A stretch of DNA of 64,000 nt, from the NCBI RefSeq assembly GCF_014863405.1, contig NZ_JACZZA010000004.1:186001-250000 (forward strand), written 5' to 3'. The notes below the pieces were generated by a model. It was not told the DNA's origin, ran no database searches, and saw only the letters and a list, made by a program, of their open reading frames with translations. Positions within the stretch are counted from its first letter, which is position 1. Each line of letters starts with the position of its first letter. Shown here piece by piece: positions 8,914 to 20,600 of the stretch. The translations under genes and the position numbers were made by a program. The DNA is from Dyella acidiphila. Its GTDB lineage: Bacteria; Pseudomonadota; Gammaproteobacteria; Xanthomonadales; Rhodanobacteraceae.

Positions 8914-9774
8914 TCAGCGCGTCTTCAACACATCGCCTGGCTGAAACTGCCAGGTGCGCGTGATGTAGAGAATGTCCACTTTCTCTTTGCTGTCCGGCGG
9001 CAGCGCCGGGAAGGGCGCGCAAAGCCTGACGATGGCGATGGCGGCCTTGTCGATCACCGCCTGGCCCGAGCTCTGCGTGATATCGATGCTGTGCACGCTG
9101 CCGTCGCGGTTGAGCCCGACGGTGAGAATCACATCGCCGTACAGATGCTGCTCGCGCGCCTGCTCCGGATAGTTGAGATTGCCTACGCGCTCGATCCGGT
9201 CCACCCAACCGCGCATATACGCCGCATAGGCGTATTCCTTGGTGCTGGCCGAAATGAATTTCTTGTGCGGACGCTTGGCGTAGGCCTGGCTTTGCTGGCG
9301 CACCTCGGCGGTGAGCTGCGCGGCCTGTTGTTCGATGCGCGCCTCGTCGGCATTGGCGGCGGTGTCGCGTTCGTCCTTGGTGGTGCCGCTGTTGACGCTG
9401 AAATTGCTGCTGCCGCTGGTGGTGAGCATGCGCTGGTCGGTCGCTTGCTGCGGCGAGGGCGTGGCAGCGTCGACCTGCTGCGGCGCCGTGCCCGCATCCG
9501 GCTTGGGAAGCAGGCCGGAGAAGGGTTGCGAGGGGCGGGCCGATTTGTCGCTGTCGCCGCCGCCCTTGTTATTGGCCTGGCCGAGGAAATCGGCCTTGTC
9601 CGGCGCCTCGTTGTTGGCCACGTTGACCAGGGTCACGTCCAGCGTGGGCAGCGCCGGGCGCGTGGCCACGTAGGTGACGCCGATGCCGAACAGCAGCAGG
9701 CCGTGGACCAGCAGCGAAAAAATGAAGGTGGCCCCGATCTTGTTGTCGCCGGGACGGTGGGCAACGGCATTCAC
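8914..9774 (-). CDS. Energy transducer TonB family protein (TonB3-like position)
   Basis: 286 aa: one N-terminal membrane helix (about residues 15-38, GATFIFSLLVHGLLLFGIGV), a long Gln/Ala/Ser-rich periplasmic linker, and a C-terminal TonB domain (YPEQAREQHLYGDVILTVGL) that would contact outer-membrane receptors. It replaces the usual Pro-rich linker with a less Pro-rich one. It lies between yqgE and gshB, the position of P. aeruginosa tonB3, a gene needed for twitching motility. By position, a role in pilus function is more likely than iron uptake, but that is inference. Its ATG overlaps the gshB stop by 4 bp. Confidence 0.85.
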   Translation of the reverse strand: MNAVAHRPGDNKIGATFIFSLLVHGLLLFGIGVTYVATRPALPTLDVTLVNVANNEAPDKADFLGQANNKGGGDSDKSARPSQPFSGLLPKPDAGTAPQQVDAATPSPQQATDQRMLTTSGSSNFSVNSGTTKDERDTAANADEARIEQQAAQLTAEVRQQSQAYAKRPHKKFISASTKEYAYAAYMRGWVDRIERVGNLNYPEQAREQHLYGDVILTVGLNRDGSVHSIDITQSSGQAVIDKAAIAIVRLCAPFPALPPDSKEKVDILYITRTWQFQPGDVLKTR

Positions 9775-10733
9775 GCAGGAGTGTTCTCGATCGCATCGAA
9801 CAGTAACCCGGCAATATTAAGCCCGAACTGCTGGTCCAGTTCGCGCACGCAAGTCGGCGATGTGACGTTGATCTCGGTCAGGTAGTCGCCGATCACGTCC
9901 AGGCCCACGAAGCGCAGGCCGCGGCGGCGCAGATCGGGGGCGACTTGGGCGGCGATCCAGCGGTCGCGCTCGCTCAGCGGCACGCCTTCGCCGCGGCCGC
10001 CTGCGGCGAGGTTGCCGCGGAATTCATCCCCCTGCGGGATGCGGGCCAGCGCATACGGCACCGGTTCGCCGTCGATCAGCAGGATGCGCTTGTCGCCGGC
10101 GCTGATCTGCGGAATGAATTTCTGCGCGATGGCGAACTGCCGCCCCTCGCCGTGCGCATCGCCGGCCAGCAGTGTCTCCAGCATGGAGTTGAGGTTTTTG
10201 TCGCCGGCCTTCACGCGGAAGATGCCGCGGCCGCCCATACCGTCCAGCGGCTTGAGCACCGCATCGCCATGCTCGGCCACGAAGGCGCGCAGCTCGGCGG
10301 GATCGCGCGCCACCAGGGTGGGTGCCATGCATTGCGGGAACTGGGTGGCGAACAGCTTCTCGTTGCAGTCGCGCAGCGCGCGCGGGTCGTTGATGACCTG
10401 CACGCCGGCGCGCTGGGCCGCTTCCAGCACCATGGTGTCGTAGATGAACTGGGCGTCGACCGGAGGGTCCTTGCGCATCAGCACCACGTCCAGCTCGCGC
10501 AGGTCGGTCCAGCGGGCCTCGCCCAGGGTGAACCAGCCGGTGGGGTCGTCCTTCACCGTCAGCGGGCGCAGGCTGGCCCATGGGGCGCCGTCGCGCAGGG
10601 CCAGGTTGCCCTGTTCCATGTAGTACAGCCGATGGCCGCGGCGGGCCGCCTCCAGCAGCATGGCGAAGGTGGTGTCCTTGGCGATCTTGATGGCGCCGAT
10701 GGGATCCATCAGCACGGCGACCGAACGGGGCAT
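9771..10733 (-). CDS. gshB: Glutathione synthase
   Basis: ATP-grasp enzyme that adds glycine to gamma-glutamylcysteine. 320 aa, starting MPRSVAVLMDPIGAIKIAKD, as in known GshB. The ATP-grasp core is visible as VLKPLDGMGGRGIFRV, and the C-terminal segment FVGLDVIGDYLTEINVTSPT is the family signature. The start at 10733 is chosen by homology; the frame is open to 10847 but the upstream residues are Arg/Pro-rich noise. It is the first gene of a gshB-tonB unit divergent from pilG. Confidence 0.96.
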   Translation of the reverse strand: MPRSVAVLMDPIGAIKIAKDTTFAMLLEAARRGHRLYYMEQGNLALRDGAPWASLRPLTVKDDPTGWFTLGEARWTDLRELDVVLMRKDPPVDAQFIYDTMVLEAAQRAGVQVINDPRALRDCNEKLFATQFPQCMAPTLVARDPAELRAFVAEHGDAVLKPLDGMGGRGIFRVKAGDKNLNSMLETLLAGDAHGEGRQFAIAQKFIPQISAGDKRILLIDGEPVPYALARIPQGDEFRGNLAAGGRGEGVPLSERDRWIAAQVAPDLRRRGLRFVGLDVIGDYLTEINVTSPTCVRELDQQFGLNIAGLLFDAIENTPA

Positions 10734-10941
10734 GGGAATTCCGGTGATCAGCGAGCGGGGGTGTGCATCGTCGCCGAGGCGGTCCGGTACGGCAAGGCGG
10801 CGGGCGGGGACGGCGGCTGGCAACCTTCTCCGGGCGTTGCTTTGCATCCCGGGACATGATGGTGATCAACATCACATTCGTGAAGATCAGGGAAACTATA
10901 GGGGGTGGGCGCTAAAGCTGGCTGCCATAAGCGATTTTTCC

Positions 10942-10970
10942 TTGACGGAAAGGCGTGCAGGCAGTAAACA
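10942..10970 (+). promoter_or_regulatory. Candidate sigma-70 promoter for the pilG operon
   Basis: TTGACG (10942-10947), 17-bp spacer, TAAACA (10965-10970), reading toward pilG, whose start is at 11108. This would leave an untranslated leader of about 130 nt. It lies in the 374-bp gap between gshB and pilG, which holds no other gene. Confidence 0.5.
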
Positions 10971-11107
10971 GCAACGATGGAGCGCCCTGACGAAGATCAG
11001 GCGTGTAGGTAAGTGTTCTGCAGGATTTTTCATCTGCATCGGGTAACGGCCCTTGGCTGCGTACCGGGTGTCGTACCTGAGCCTGGGGAAGGCCACAGGG
11101 GGGTTAA

Positions 11108-11509
11108 GTGAACTTGAACGTAGGTACGAACGGCTTGGCCGGTCTTAAGGTCATGGTTATCGATGACTCCAAGACCATCCGCCGCACGGCGGAAACCTTG
11201 CTTAAGAAGGAAGGCTGTGACGTGCTCACTGCCGTCGACGGCTTCGAAGCGCTGGCCAAAATCTCGGACCAGAAGCCGTCGATCATCTTCGTGGACATCA
11301 TGATGCCGCGACTGGACGGCTATCAGACGTGCGCGCTGATCAAGAACAATCCGCAATTCCGTGCGACGCCAGTGATCATGCTGAGCTCGAAGGACGGGCT
11401 GTTCGACAAGGCGCGCGGCCGCATCGTCGGCGCCGAGCAATATCTCACCAAGCCGTTCACGCGCGATGAACTGCTTGGGGCAATCCATCGCCATGTCACC
11501 ACGGTTTGA
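11108..11509 (+). CDS. pilG: Twitching motility response regulator PilG
   Basis: 133-aa stand-alone receiver domain of the Chp chemosensory pathway; phosphorylated by ChpA, it promotes pilus extension and cAMP signalling. Acidic pair in VMVIDDSKTIRRT, phospho-acceptor Asp in IIFVDIMMPRLDGY, Ser in MLSSKDG and Lys in YLTKPFT complete the receiver site. The start codon is GTG at 11108, preceded by a strong AGGGGGG. First gene of pilGHIJ-chpABC. Confidence 0.96.
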   Translation: MNLNVGTNGLAGLKVMVIDDSKTIRRTAETLLKKEGCDVLTAVDGFEALAKISDQKPSIIFVDIMMPRLDGYQTCALIKNNPQFRATPVIMLSSKDGLFDKARGRIVGAEQYLTKPFTRDELLGAIHRHVTTV

Positions 11510-11541
11510 TGTCCGTGGGGACAAGCTCTAAAGGGGGAGCT

Positions 11542-11913
11542 GTGGCCAATATTCTCATCATCGACGATTCGCCGACCGACGTGCGCGTGTTCACCACGCT
11601 GCTCGAGCGCGCCGGCCATCGAGTCGATGCCGTCAACAATGCCGAGGACGGCATCGAGCGCGTGCGCGTCACGCGACCGGATCTTGTCATCATGGACGTC
11701 ATCATGCCGGGCATGAACGGTTTTCAGGCGACGCGCACGCTTACGCGCGATCCGGAAACCGCGGGCGTACCGATCGTGATCATCACCACCAAGTCGATGG
11801 AAACCGATCGTGTGTGGGGCATGCGCCAGGGGGCCAAGGCGTTCATCACCAAGCCGGTGAACGAGAAGGAATTGCTGGCCTGCATCGACGAGCTGCTGCC
11901 CAAAGCGGCCTGA
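11542..11913 (+). CDS. pilH: Twitching motility response regulator PilH
   Basis: 123-aa receiver protein starting MANILIIDDSPTDVRVFTTL from a GTG at 11542 behind AAGGGGGAGC. Earlier in-frame ATG codons at 11506/11509 lack this ribosome binding site. The receiver site is complete: DD near the N-terminus, Asp in LVIMDVIMPGMNGF, Thr in IVIITTKSME, Lys in FITKPVN. In P. aeruginosa PilH acts against PilG, favouring retraction or serving as a phosphate sink. Confidence 0.95.
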   Translation: MANILIIDDSPTDVRVFTTLLERAGHRVDAVNNAEDGIERVRVTRPDLVIMDVIMPGMNGFQATRTLTRDPETAGVPIVIITTKSMETDRVWGMRQGAKAFITKPVNEKELLACIDELLPKAA

Positions 11914-11920
11914 GGTGAGC

Positions 11921-12466
11921 ATGAACGCAGTCGTCGCCCAGACACCTTTCGAGATTCTCGCCCGCTACGAGCGGCTGTCGCTGGCGCACGCGTCCGGTAC
12001 GCAGGAGCGCTTCGAGGCGCCGGGCCTGTGGCGCGGCATCGGTTATCGCGCGGGCAGCCATTTGTTCGTCAGCGGCATCGAGGAAATCAACGAGCTGCTG
12101 GCCGTGCCCACGCTGACGCCGGTACCCGGCACCAAGCAATGGCTGCTGGGTGTGGCTAACGTGCGCGGCAACCTGATGCCGGTGATCGACCTGGCGCGTT
12201 TCCTGTTCAGCGAGCGCACCCAGCATTCGGAGCGTACGCGCCTGCTGGTGGTGCGCCAGGGCAATGGCAACGTCGCGTTGATGGTGGACGAAGTGTTCGG
12301 CCAGCGCACGGTGGATGCGGAGCAGCGCCGCGGTGCGGAGCCGGAAGCCGATCCGCGCCTGACCCGCTTCGTCGACGACCGCGTGGACGTGGACGGGCAG
12401 CGGCTGGCGATGTTCAGCATGGGCAAGCTGGTGCGGGCGCCGGATTTCCGGCAGGCGACCGCGTAA
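11921..12466 (+). CDS. pilI: CheW-like adaptor PilI
   Basis: 181-aa CheW-domain adaptor that couples the receptor PilJ to the kinase ChpA. Features are GIGYRAGSHLFVSGIEEINELL at the start of the CheW fold, VANVRGNLMPVIDLARFL in the centre and LMVDEVFGQRTVDAEQR near the end. I prefer ATG 11921 because GAGGTGAG sits just upstream; a GTG at 11915 would add two residues. It follows pilH by 7 bp. Confidence 0.94.
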   Translation: MNAVVAQTPFEILARYERLSLAHASGTQERFEAPGLWRGIGYRAGSHLFVSGIEEINELLAVPTLTPVPGTKQWLLGVANVRGNLMPVIDLARFLFSERTQHSERTRLLVVRQGNGNVALMVDEVFGQRTVDAEQRRGAEPEADPRLTRFVDDRVDVDGQRLAMFSMGKLVRAPDFRQATA

Positions 12467-12504
12467 CGAAATGAGCAGGACCGGTGCCAGATGCGGCCGG
12501 ACGA

Positions 12505-12518
12505 GGAGCCTAGGCTCC
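12505..12518. other. 14-bp perfect palindrome between pilI and pilJ
   Basis: GGAGCCTAGGCTCC in the 110-bp gap between pilI and pilJ. It can form a short hairpin but has no U-run. It may be an RNA stability element or a protein site, or it may be chance. Confidence 0.35.
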
Positions 12519-12576
12519 GGATTATTTGAGCCGGCAGGGTGTGGTGCCGGTGGGCAGTAACGGATGAGGTGAAGAT

Positions 12577-14610
12577 ATGAGCACTACAGGGGGCGTCGGC
12601 AAGGAACGGGGATATACCATCCTCATCGTCTTGCTGGTGGTTTCGATCGGCTTCGCGGCCATCGACTTCGTGCTACTCAACTTCAAGAACAGCGAAGATC
12701 GCCAGGCGATCTCGCTGACCACGCAGATCCAGGTGCTGTCGCAGCAGACGGCCAAGTACGCGCTGGAAGCGTCCGGCGGTAACGCCGACTCTTTCGCGGA
12801 GCTGGAGAATGCGCGCGACGCCATCGACTCGGCCGTACAGCGCCTGGTCAACGGCGACAGCAAGACCGGCATGGTGCCCTATGCCGACAAGAACGCCACG
12901 CCTACCGGGCGTTCGGTCAGCAAGCTGGCCGACGCGTGGAAGCAGCTCGACGGCGATATCGGCAAGATCCTGTCCAACAAGGCGACGGTGCTCGATTCCT
13001 CGCAGCGCGCGGACGATCTTTCCAAGCAATTGCCGCTGCTCAACTCCAACATGGAGCAGGTGGTCAACATCCTGCAGCAGCGCAAGGGCAGCAGCGTGGA
13101 TGAAATGCTCGGTGCCTCGCGCCAGATGTTGCTGGCCGACCGCATCATCCGCCGCGTGCAGGAGGTGCTGCAGGGCGGCGAATCCGAACAGGCTTCCGCC
13201 GACGGCCTCTCGCGCGACGCGCAGAGCTACGGCGAAGTGCTGAAGGGTCTGCTGCAAGGCAACCAGGGCATCGGCGTGCAGCAGCTGGGCGATGCCAATG
13301 CGCGCAAGATTCTTTCGCAGATGCAGGGCGACTGGGACAAGCTGAGCGACCCGGTGGCCAAGCTGGCGGCCGCCGCCAGCAACATCGCCGAAGTGAAGAG
13401 CGCCGGCAACCAGGCCTCGCTGGATTCGCAGAACGTGCTGCTGCGCGCGAACGACCTGGCCGAGCAGATCGGCCAGCTGCCGGTGCGCCGCCTGTTCCCG
13501 AACGTGTGGTGGGGCGTGATCGGTGCACTGGGCGCCGCCGCCTTCGCCGTGCTGCTGGTTATCCAGCTGGTGACCGACCAGCGCCGCCGCTTCCGCGAAT
13601 CGACCGAACTCAACCAGCGTAACCAGGAGGCGATCATGCGCCTGCTGGACGAAATGGGTTCGCTCGCCGAAGGCGACCTGACGGTGAAGACCACCGTGTC
13701 CGAGGACATCACGGGCGCGATCGCCGACTCGGTGAACTACGCCATCGACGAATTGCGCACCCTGGTGACGACGATCAACGAAACCTCCGAGCAGGTATCG
13801 TCCTCGGCGCAGGAAACGCAGACCACCGCACGCCACCTGGCCGACGCGGCGCAGAACCAGGCGCACCGCATCAGCACGGCGACCACCGCGATCAACCAGA
13901 TCGCCAGCTCGATGGACGATGTGTCGAAGAACTCCGCCGAATCGGCTGACGTGGCCGAACGCTCGGTGCAGATCGCTTCGCACGGCGCCGAAGTGGTGCG
14001 CGAAACGATCTCCGGCATGGACTCGATCCGCGACCAGATCCAGGAAACGTCCAAGCGCATCAAGCGGCTGGGCGAATCCTCGCAGGAAATCGGCTCGATC
14101 GTGGAACTGATCAACGACATTGCCGAGCAGACCAACATCCTCGCCTTGAACGCCGCTATCCAGGCGGCCTCGGCGGGCGAAGCGGGTCGCGGCTTCGCGG
14201 TGGTGGCGGACGAAGTGCAGCGCCTGGCGGAACGCTCCGCCAGCGCGACCAAGCGAATTGAAACCCTGGTGCAGACGATTCAGTCCGACACCAATGAGGC
14301 GGTCAATTCCATGGAGCAGACGACGGCCGAAGTGGTGGCCGGTGCACGCAAGGCGGAAGACGCCGGCAGCGCACTGGGCGACATCGAGCGCGTTTCGCAC
14401 GACTTGTCCGCGCTGATTCAAAACATCTCCGCCGCGGCGCGTCAGCAGTCGATCGCCGCGACGGATATTTCGCAATCCATGAACGCGATTCAGGAAATCA
14501 CGTCGCAGACGTCGCAGGGCGCAAGCCAGACGGCGGAATCGATCGGTTACCTGGCGCAGTTGGCTAGCGATTTGCGCCGCTCGGTGGCGCACTTCAAGCT
14601 GCCGGGTTGA
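12577..14610 (+). CDS. pilJ: Methyl-accepting chemotaxis receptor PilJ
   Basis: 677-aa inner-membrane receptor. Helix 1 at about residues 13-32, a periplasmic helical sensor region to about 305, helix 2 at about 308-330, a HAMP-like segment, then a long cytoplasmic coiled coil. The signalling tip [20 protein letters not shown] is the highly conserved MCP hairpin. Gln/Glu pairs that could be methylation sites remain, but pilK, the methyltransferase gene that normally follows pilJ, is missing. In P. aeruginosa PilJ senses pilus state or PilA contact. Confidence 0.96.
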   Translation: MSTTGGVGKERGYTILIVLLVVSIGFAAIDFVLLNFKNSEDRQAISLTTQIQVLSQQTAKYALEASGGNADSFAELENARDAIDSAVQRLVNGDSKTGMVPYADKNATPTGRSVSKLADAWKQLDGDIGKILSNKATVLDSSQRADDLSKQLPLLNSNMEQVVNILQQRKGSSVDEMLGASRQMLLADRIIRRVQEVLQGGESEQASADGLSRDAQSYGEVLKGLLQGNQGIGVQQLGDANARKILSQMQGDWDKLSDPVAKLAAAASNIAEVKSAGNQASLDSQNVLLRANDLAEQIGQLPVRRLFPNVWWGVIGALGAAAFAVLLVIQLVTDQRRRFRESTELNQRNQEAIMRLLDEMGSLAEGDLTVKTTVSEDITGAIADSVNYAIDELRTLVTTINETSEQVSSSAQETQTTARHLADAAQNQAHRISTATTAINQIASSMDDVSKNSAESADVAERSVQIASHGAEVVRETISGMDSIRDQIQETSKRIKRLGESSQEIGSIVELINDIAEQTNILALNAAIQAASAGEAGRGFAVVADEVQRLAERSASATKRIETLVQTIQSDTNEAVNSMEQTTAEVVAGARKAEDAGSALGDIERVSHDLSALIQNISAAARQQSIAATDISQSMNAIQEITSQTSQGASQTAESIGYLAQLASDLRRSVAHFKLPG

Positions 14611-14684
14611 TATCGGGCCATAACAATGAGGGCAGCCTCGACGGTTGCGAGAAGCGTCAGCAACGCAACCGCTGAGGAGGGCGC

Positions 14685-17600
14685 ATGAGACTTCAAGACC
14701 ACATCGATTTCACCACCCTGCAATGGGTCAAGCCCGAGCTTGACGAGACGCTTGCGCTCGCACGTCAAGCGCTGGAGTCCTACGTCGACAACCCCGGCGA
14801 GCGCGAAGCCATGCGCTCCTGCGCCGACAACCTGCACCAGGTGCAGGGCACTCTGCGCATGGTGGAGTTGTACGGCGCGGCGATGGTTGCCGAAGAGATG
14901 GAAACACTGGCCATCTCGCTGCTCGAAGACCACGTACGCAACCGCGAGGATGCCTACGCCGCGCTGATGCGCGGCCTGATGCAGCTGCCCGACTACCTCG
15001 AGCGCCTGTCCGGCGGCCATCGCGATGTGCCGGTAGTGCTGCTGCCGCTGCTCAACGAGCTGCGCGCCAGCCGCGAACAGGAAGCGCTGACCGAAGCGGC
15101 GTTGTTCACGCCCAACCTCGATGCACAGCTGCCGGCGCAGGCACCGCCCCCCGCCAACGTCGCCGATGCCGCGCAGAACAAGGCCGAGATCGGCGAACTT
15201 CGCCTGCGCTTCCAGCAGCAGATGCTGGCCTGGTTCCGTGGCCAGGGCGCGCAGCATCAGCTCGCCGCCATGCGCAAGACGCTTACCGCGATCACCGCGC
15301 GCTGCACCACCACGCCCGGACGCCGGCTGTGGTGGATTGCGGCCGGCGTGCTCGAAGGCCTCGATCACGGTGTGCTGAAGAACCATGCGGGCGAAGTGCG
15401 CCAGTTGATCGGCCGCGTCGACCGCAGCATCCGCCAGCTGATCGAGCAGGGTGAAAACAGCCTGCAGGGCGGCGACGCCGACGACCTGGCGCGCAAGCTG
15501 CTGTACATCGTGGCGCAGTGCAAGCAGCGCAGCCCGCAGATGACGCAGCTGGCGCAGACCTACAACCTCGATGGCCTGGTGCCGGACGACACCGAGCTGG
15601 AGCACGCACGCGGCTCGATGGCCGGCCATAACCGGGCCCTGCTCGATTCGGTCGCCCGCGCGCTGAAGGACGATCTGCTGCGCGTAAAGGAATCGCTGGA
15701 CCTGTTCCTGCGCCAGGCCGATGCCGACCCCGCCCAGCTCGGCGCCCAGGCCGAAGTGCTCGAGCGCGTCGGCGACACGCTCGGCATGCTGGCGCTGAAC
15801 GTGCCGCGCCGCGTGATCAACGAACAGCGCCGCGTGCTGGAAGAAGTCGCCAATCGCATGCGCAGCCCCGATGAGGAGTCGCTGCTGGATGTGGCCGGTG
15901 CGCTGCTCTATGTAGAAGCGTCGCTGGACGACCATATCGAAAGCCTCGGTGCCGAAAACGCGCCGGCCGAAGAGCAGGGGCCGGCCATGCTGCCGCGCAG
16001 CGAGGCGCGCCACATCCTCGCCACCCTGATGAACGAGGCCGTCGGCAACACCGGCAAGGTGAAGAACGGCATCGTGGCCTTCGTGGAATCGGGCTGGCAG
16101 CACGAGCAGCTCAACGGCATGCCGGCGCTGATGGACGAAGTAGCCGGCGCCATGCGCATGCTGTCTTCGCCGCGCCCGGCGCAGATCGCCGAAGGCGTGG
16201 GCCGCTTTATCGGCAACGAACTGTGCGTGGATCAGCGCGTGCCCAGCAGTGTCCAGATGGACCAGCTGGCCGACGCCCTGGCGGCACTGGAGTACTACCT
16301 GGAAGCTGCGCGCGAACATCGCGGCGGCCTCGAGCACATTCTGGATGTCGCCGAGCACAGCCTGGGTGGTCTTGGCTATTGGCCGCCACCGCTGGCCAAG
16401 GCGATGCCGGAGCCGGAAGAAGAAGCGCATGCCGAACTGCATGCGCCGGCACCGACCTTGAACGAGCCGGTGAGCCTCGCCCATGGCGAGGATGTCAGCG
16501 GGCTGTTCATCGGTCATGCCGAAACGCCGGCGCCGCTGGTGCACGACGTCACCGGCCTGCATCTGGTCGAAACCGAAAGCCGCACCTACGCGCCCGCCGC
16601 CGATGAAGGCGCCGACTGGATCGAGATCGAAGAAGAAGTCGAAGAGCAGGTGGCGTCTGCCGATCCGCTCGCCGCCGGCGCCGGCTTCCAGGCCAGCACC
16701 GAGGGCATCGACGACGATATCCGCGAGATCTTCCTGGAAGAAATGCAGGAAGAGATCAACAACCTGCGGCAGGCGCAGGAAGCGTGGGTGGCCGATGCGG
16801 CCCAGCTCACCGCGCTGACGCCGATCCGCCGTTCGTTCCATACCTTGAAGGGTTCCGGCCGCCTGGTCGGTGCCAGCGTGCTGGGCGAATTCGCCTGGCG
16901 CGTGGAGAACATGCTCAACCGCGTGCTCGACGGCACCGTGCCGCCGCACGAAGGTGTGCAGGTGCTGGTCGGCCATGCCATCGACGCACTGCCGCAACTG
17001 CTGGCCATGCTCCGCGACGGCCAGCTGCCGACCGCGCCGCTGAGCGCGATCATGCAGGCTGCCGACAAGCTTGCCGCCGGCGAACAGGCCAGCATGGAGC
17101 AGTTCGCCTCTACCGGCGACGTGCAGACCGTGCGGCGCGTGGTGCGCCGTCGCGTGCCGCGTACGGACGCGGCGATCGATGCCATTCCGGCCGCCACCCA
17201 TACCGATCACTCCGTTGCCGCACAGCAGCCGGTCGAAGTCGCCGAGCCTGCCGCGTTCTTCGCACCGATCCACGAGCCGGTGTTGCCGCCGGTCGATCCG
17301 GTGCTGCTGGAAATCCTGCGCAGCGAAGTGGCGCAGTACCTGCAGATCATCCGCAACGCCGCCAACTTCGCCGACGGCGAGCTGCCGGTGGAAGACGGCC
17401 TGCTGCGTGCCGTGCATACCCTGCACGGCGCGATCGCGATGGTCGAGATTCCGTTGCTGATGCACCTGCTGTCGCCGCTGGAAAGCCTGCTCAAGCGCCT
17501 GCGCGCCGCCGGCCAGCCGTTGTCGACCGAGGGCGTGCGTCTGTTGCGCCAGAGCGCCGACGTGGTCGACGAAGTGATGGCGCAGTTCGACACGCCGTAT

Positions 17601-20600
17601 CCGCAGCTGCCGGATGCCGCGGCGCTGATCGAACGGCTGGAACAGCTGCGCGATCACCAGCCCGAACCGCAGATGGCGCACGTGGTGTTCGAGCCGCATC
17701 AGCTGGAAGCCGAAGCGGCCGCGCCCGATGCGCACGAAGCCCAGCACATCGAATTCGAAACGCCGCTCGCCCCGTCGCAGCAGGCGCCGGCCGAGCACGA
17801 TGCAGAAACTCAGTTCGACGCGCCGCTCAGTCACGATGACGATGAGGCGGAGCTGCTGGCCGCGCTCTCCGCGCACGAACCGGAACAGACGATCGAGTCG
17901 TTCGAGCACGCCGCACCGGAAACGACGGAGCCGCTGAGCCAGCACGAGCCGGAGACCAGCGCGGAGGAAGAAGAATTTGCCGCGCTACTCGCCAGCCTCG
18001 ATGCGCTGGAGCCGGAAGAACACGCCACCGCGCTGACGCACGAAGCGGACGTCGCGCCGGTCGAGCTGCATGCCGATGTGCAGCACTTGGCCGCGAACGA
18101 ACTGCTCGACGCCACGCCGGCCACCGAAGCAGAGGCTGCGGACGAAGAGAGCAAGCTTGCGGATGAAGCGCCGCAAGTGGAGCACGTTGCCGAAGAAGCG
18201 ACGGAGCAGGAACTCACGCCGGAGCCCGAGCCGGAGCACGTCGAGGCCGAAGCCGAGCATGTGGCGGAAGAGCCTGTACACGTGGCGGAGGAACCCGCAC
18301 ACGTGGCAGAGGAGCCCGTGCACGCAGCGGAAGAGCCTGCGGTGGAAGCCGAGCCGGTGCATGTGGCCGAGGAAGCGGTGCCGGCAGAAGAGCTGCTCAT
18401 CTTCAGCCATATCGATCCCGACTTGCTGGAAATCTTCAGCGAAGAGGCGCGCGAGATTCTCGACGACGCCGACGGCGTGCTGGCGAAATGGCATGCCGAA
18501 CCGGCCGATGTGTCGCATATGAACGGACTGCTGCGTGCGCTGCACACCCTCAAGGGTGGCGCACGCATCGCCGGCGTCACCCCGGTGGGCGATCTGAGCC
18601 ACGCCATCGAAAGCTTGCTGGAGCGTTCGCACAACATCGATCCGCAGCAGACCGCGCCGCTGATCGGTACGCTGGAAGTGGCCTTCGACCAGATGCACGG
18701 CCTGGTGCAGCGCGTATCGCAGGGCAAGGGCATTGCCTACCCGCACGCGATGATCGAGCTGTTGCAGAAGGGCACCGAAGAACCTGCTGCAGCCTCTGCG
18801 GAAGCGCCGGCGGAGCAGCATATCCACGTGCCCGCGCCGCAGCCGTTGCCGATGGTGGAACTGCCGTCGCTGCTGCCGGCAGAGGAGCTGCAGACCGAAG
18901 AAGTCGGACGCACCGCACAGGAACAGATCCGCGTTCGCGCCGACCTGCTCGACAGCCTGGTGAACAACGCCGGCGAAGTGGCGATCTACCGCTCGCGCCT
19001 GGAGCAGCAGGTTTCGGCCTACCGCTTCAACCTGGTCGAACTGGAACAGACGGTATCGCGTCTGCGCGGCCAGCTGCGCATGCTGGAAATCGAAACCGAG
19101 GCGCAGATCATCGCGCGCTTCCAGCGCGAGCACCGCGAAGCCGGCATCGGTGTGTTCGATCCGCTCGAGCTCGACCGTTTCTCGCAGCTGCAGCAGTACT
19201 CGCGTGCACTGGCCGAGTCGGTATCGGACTTGGTGTCGATCCAGAACATGCTCGACGAACTTACCCGTCAGGCGGAAACGCTGCTGATCCAGCAGTCGCG
19301 CGTGAGTTCGGAACTGCAGGAAGGCTTGCTGCGCACCCGCATGCTGCCGTTCGACACCATGGTGCCGAATCTGCGCCGCACGCTGCGTCAGGCCGCGCAG
19401 GAAGAAACCAAGAGCGCCCAGCTGTACGTGGAAGGCGCGCACGGTGAAATGGACCGCAACCTGCTCGACCGCATCAAGGCGCCGTTCGAGCACATGCTGC
19501 GCAATGCCGTAGCGCACGGTATCGAAACGCCGGACGAACGCCGCAAGGCGGGCAAGCCGGAAGAGGGCGCGGTACGCATCCGCGTGGCGCGCGAAGCCAC
19601 CGAGGTGGTGGTGCGCGTCAGCGATGACGGCCGTGGCCTGGACCGCGAAGCGATCCGCAAGCGCGCGATCGAACGCGGCCTGGTGCGCCATGAAACGCGC
19701 CTCAGCGACGACCAGTTGCTGGCGCTGATCACCCAGACCGGCTTCTCCACTGCCAGCACGGTGACCCAGCTTGCCGGCCGCGGCGTGGGCATGGACGTGG
19801 TGGCGAACGAGATCAAGCAGCTTGGCGGTTCGCTGGCGATTGAATCGACCCAGGGCGTGGGCACGACGTTTGTGCTGCGCCTGCCGTTCACTCTGGCGGT
19901 AACCCAGGCGATCCTGGTACGCATCGGCGAATCCACCTTCGCCATCCCGATGACCTCGGTGCAGGGTGTGGCGCGCATTACGCCGGACGAACTCGCCCAG
20001 CGCATGGCGGAAGACAATCCGCAGTTCGAATACAACGGCGAAGAGTTCGGCATCCACGATTTGTCCGAGCTGCTCGGCCTGGTCTCGGGCCATGTCGGCG
20101 ACGAGGAACAGCTGCCGCTGCTGCTGACCCGTTCGGGCGACCTGCGCGCCGCGATCCGCATCGACGCCGTGATCGGCTCGCGCGAAATCGTGGTGAAGTC
20201 GGTCGGCCCGCAGGTGAGCTCGGTGCCGGGCATCCTCGGTGCCACCATCATGGGCGACGGCTCGGTGCTGGTGATTCTCGACCTGGCCCCGCTGGTGCGC
20301 CACGGCCTGAGCCGGCGCGAGCAGCGCCTGGCCGAAGGTGCGTCGTACGCGAGCGTTGCGCCGGTGGTCGAAGATGTACGCACGCGGCCGCTGGTGATGG
20401 TGGTGGACGATTCCATCACCATGCGCAAGGTCACCGGCCGCGTCCTGGAGCGCCACGAGTACGAAGTGGAAACCGCGAAGGACGGCCTCGACGCGCTCGA
20501 AAAGCTGCATGAACGCGTGCCCGACCTGATGCTGCTCGACATCGAAATGCCGCGCATGGACGGCTACGAGCTGGCAATCCAGATGAAGGCCGACCCGCGC

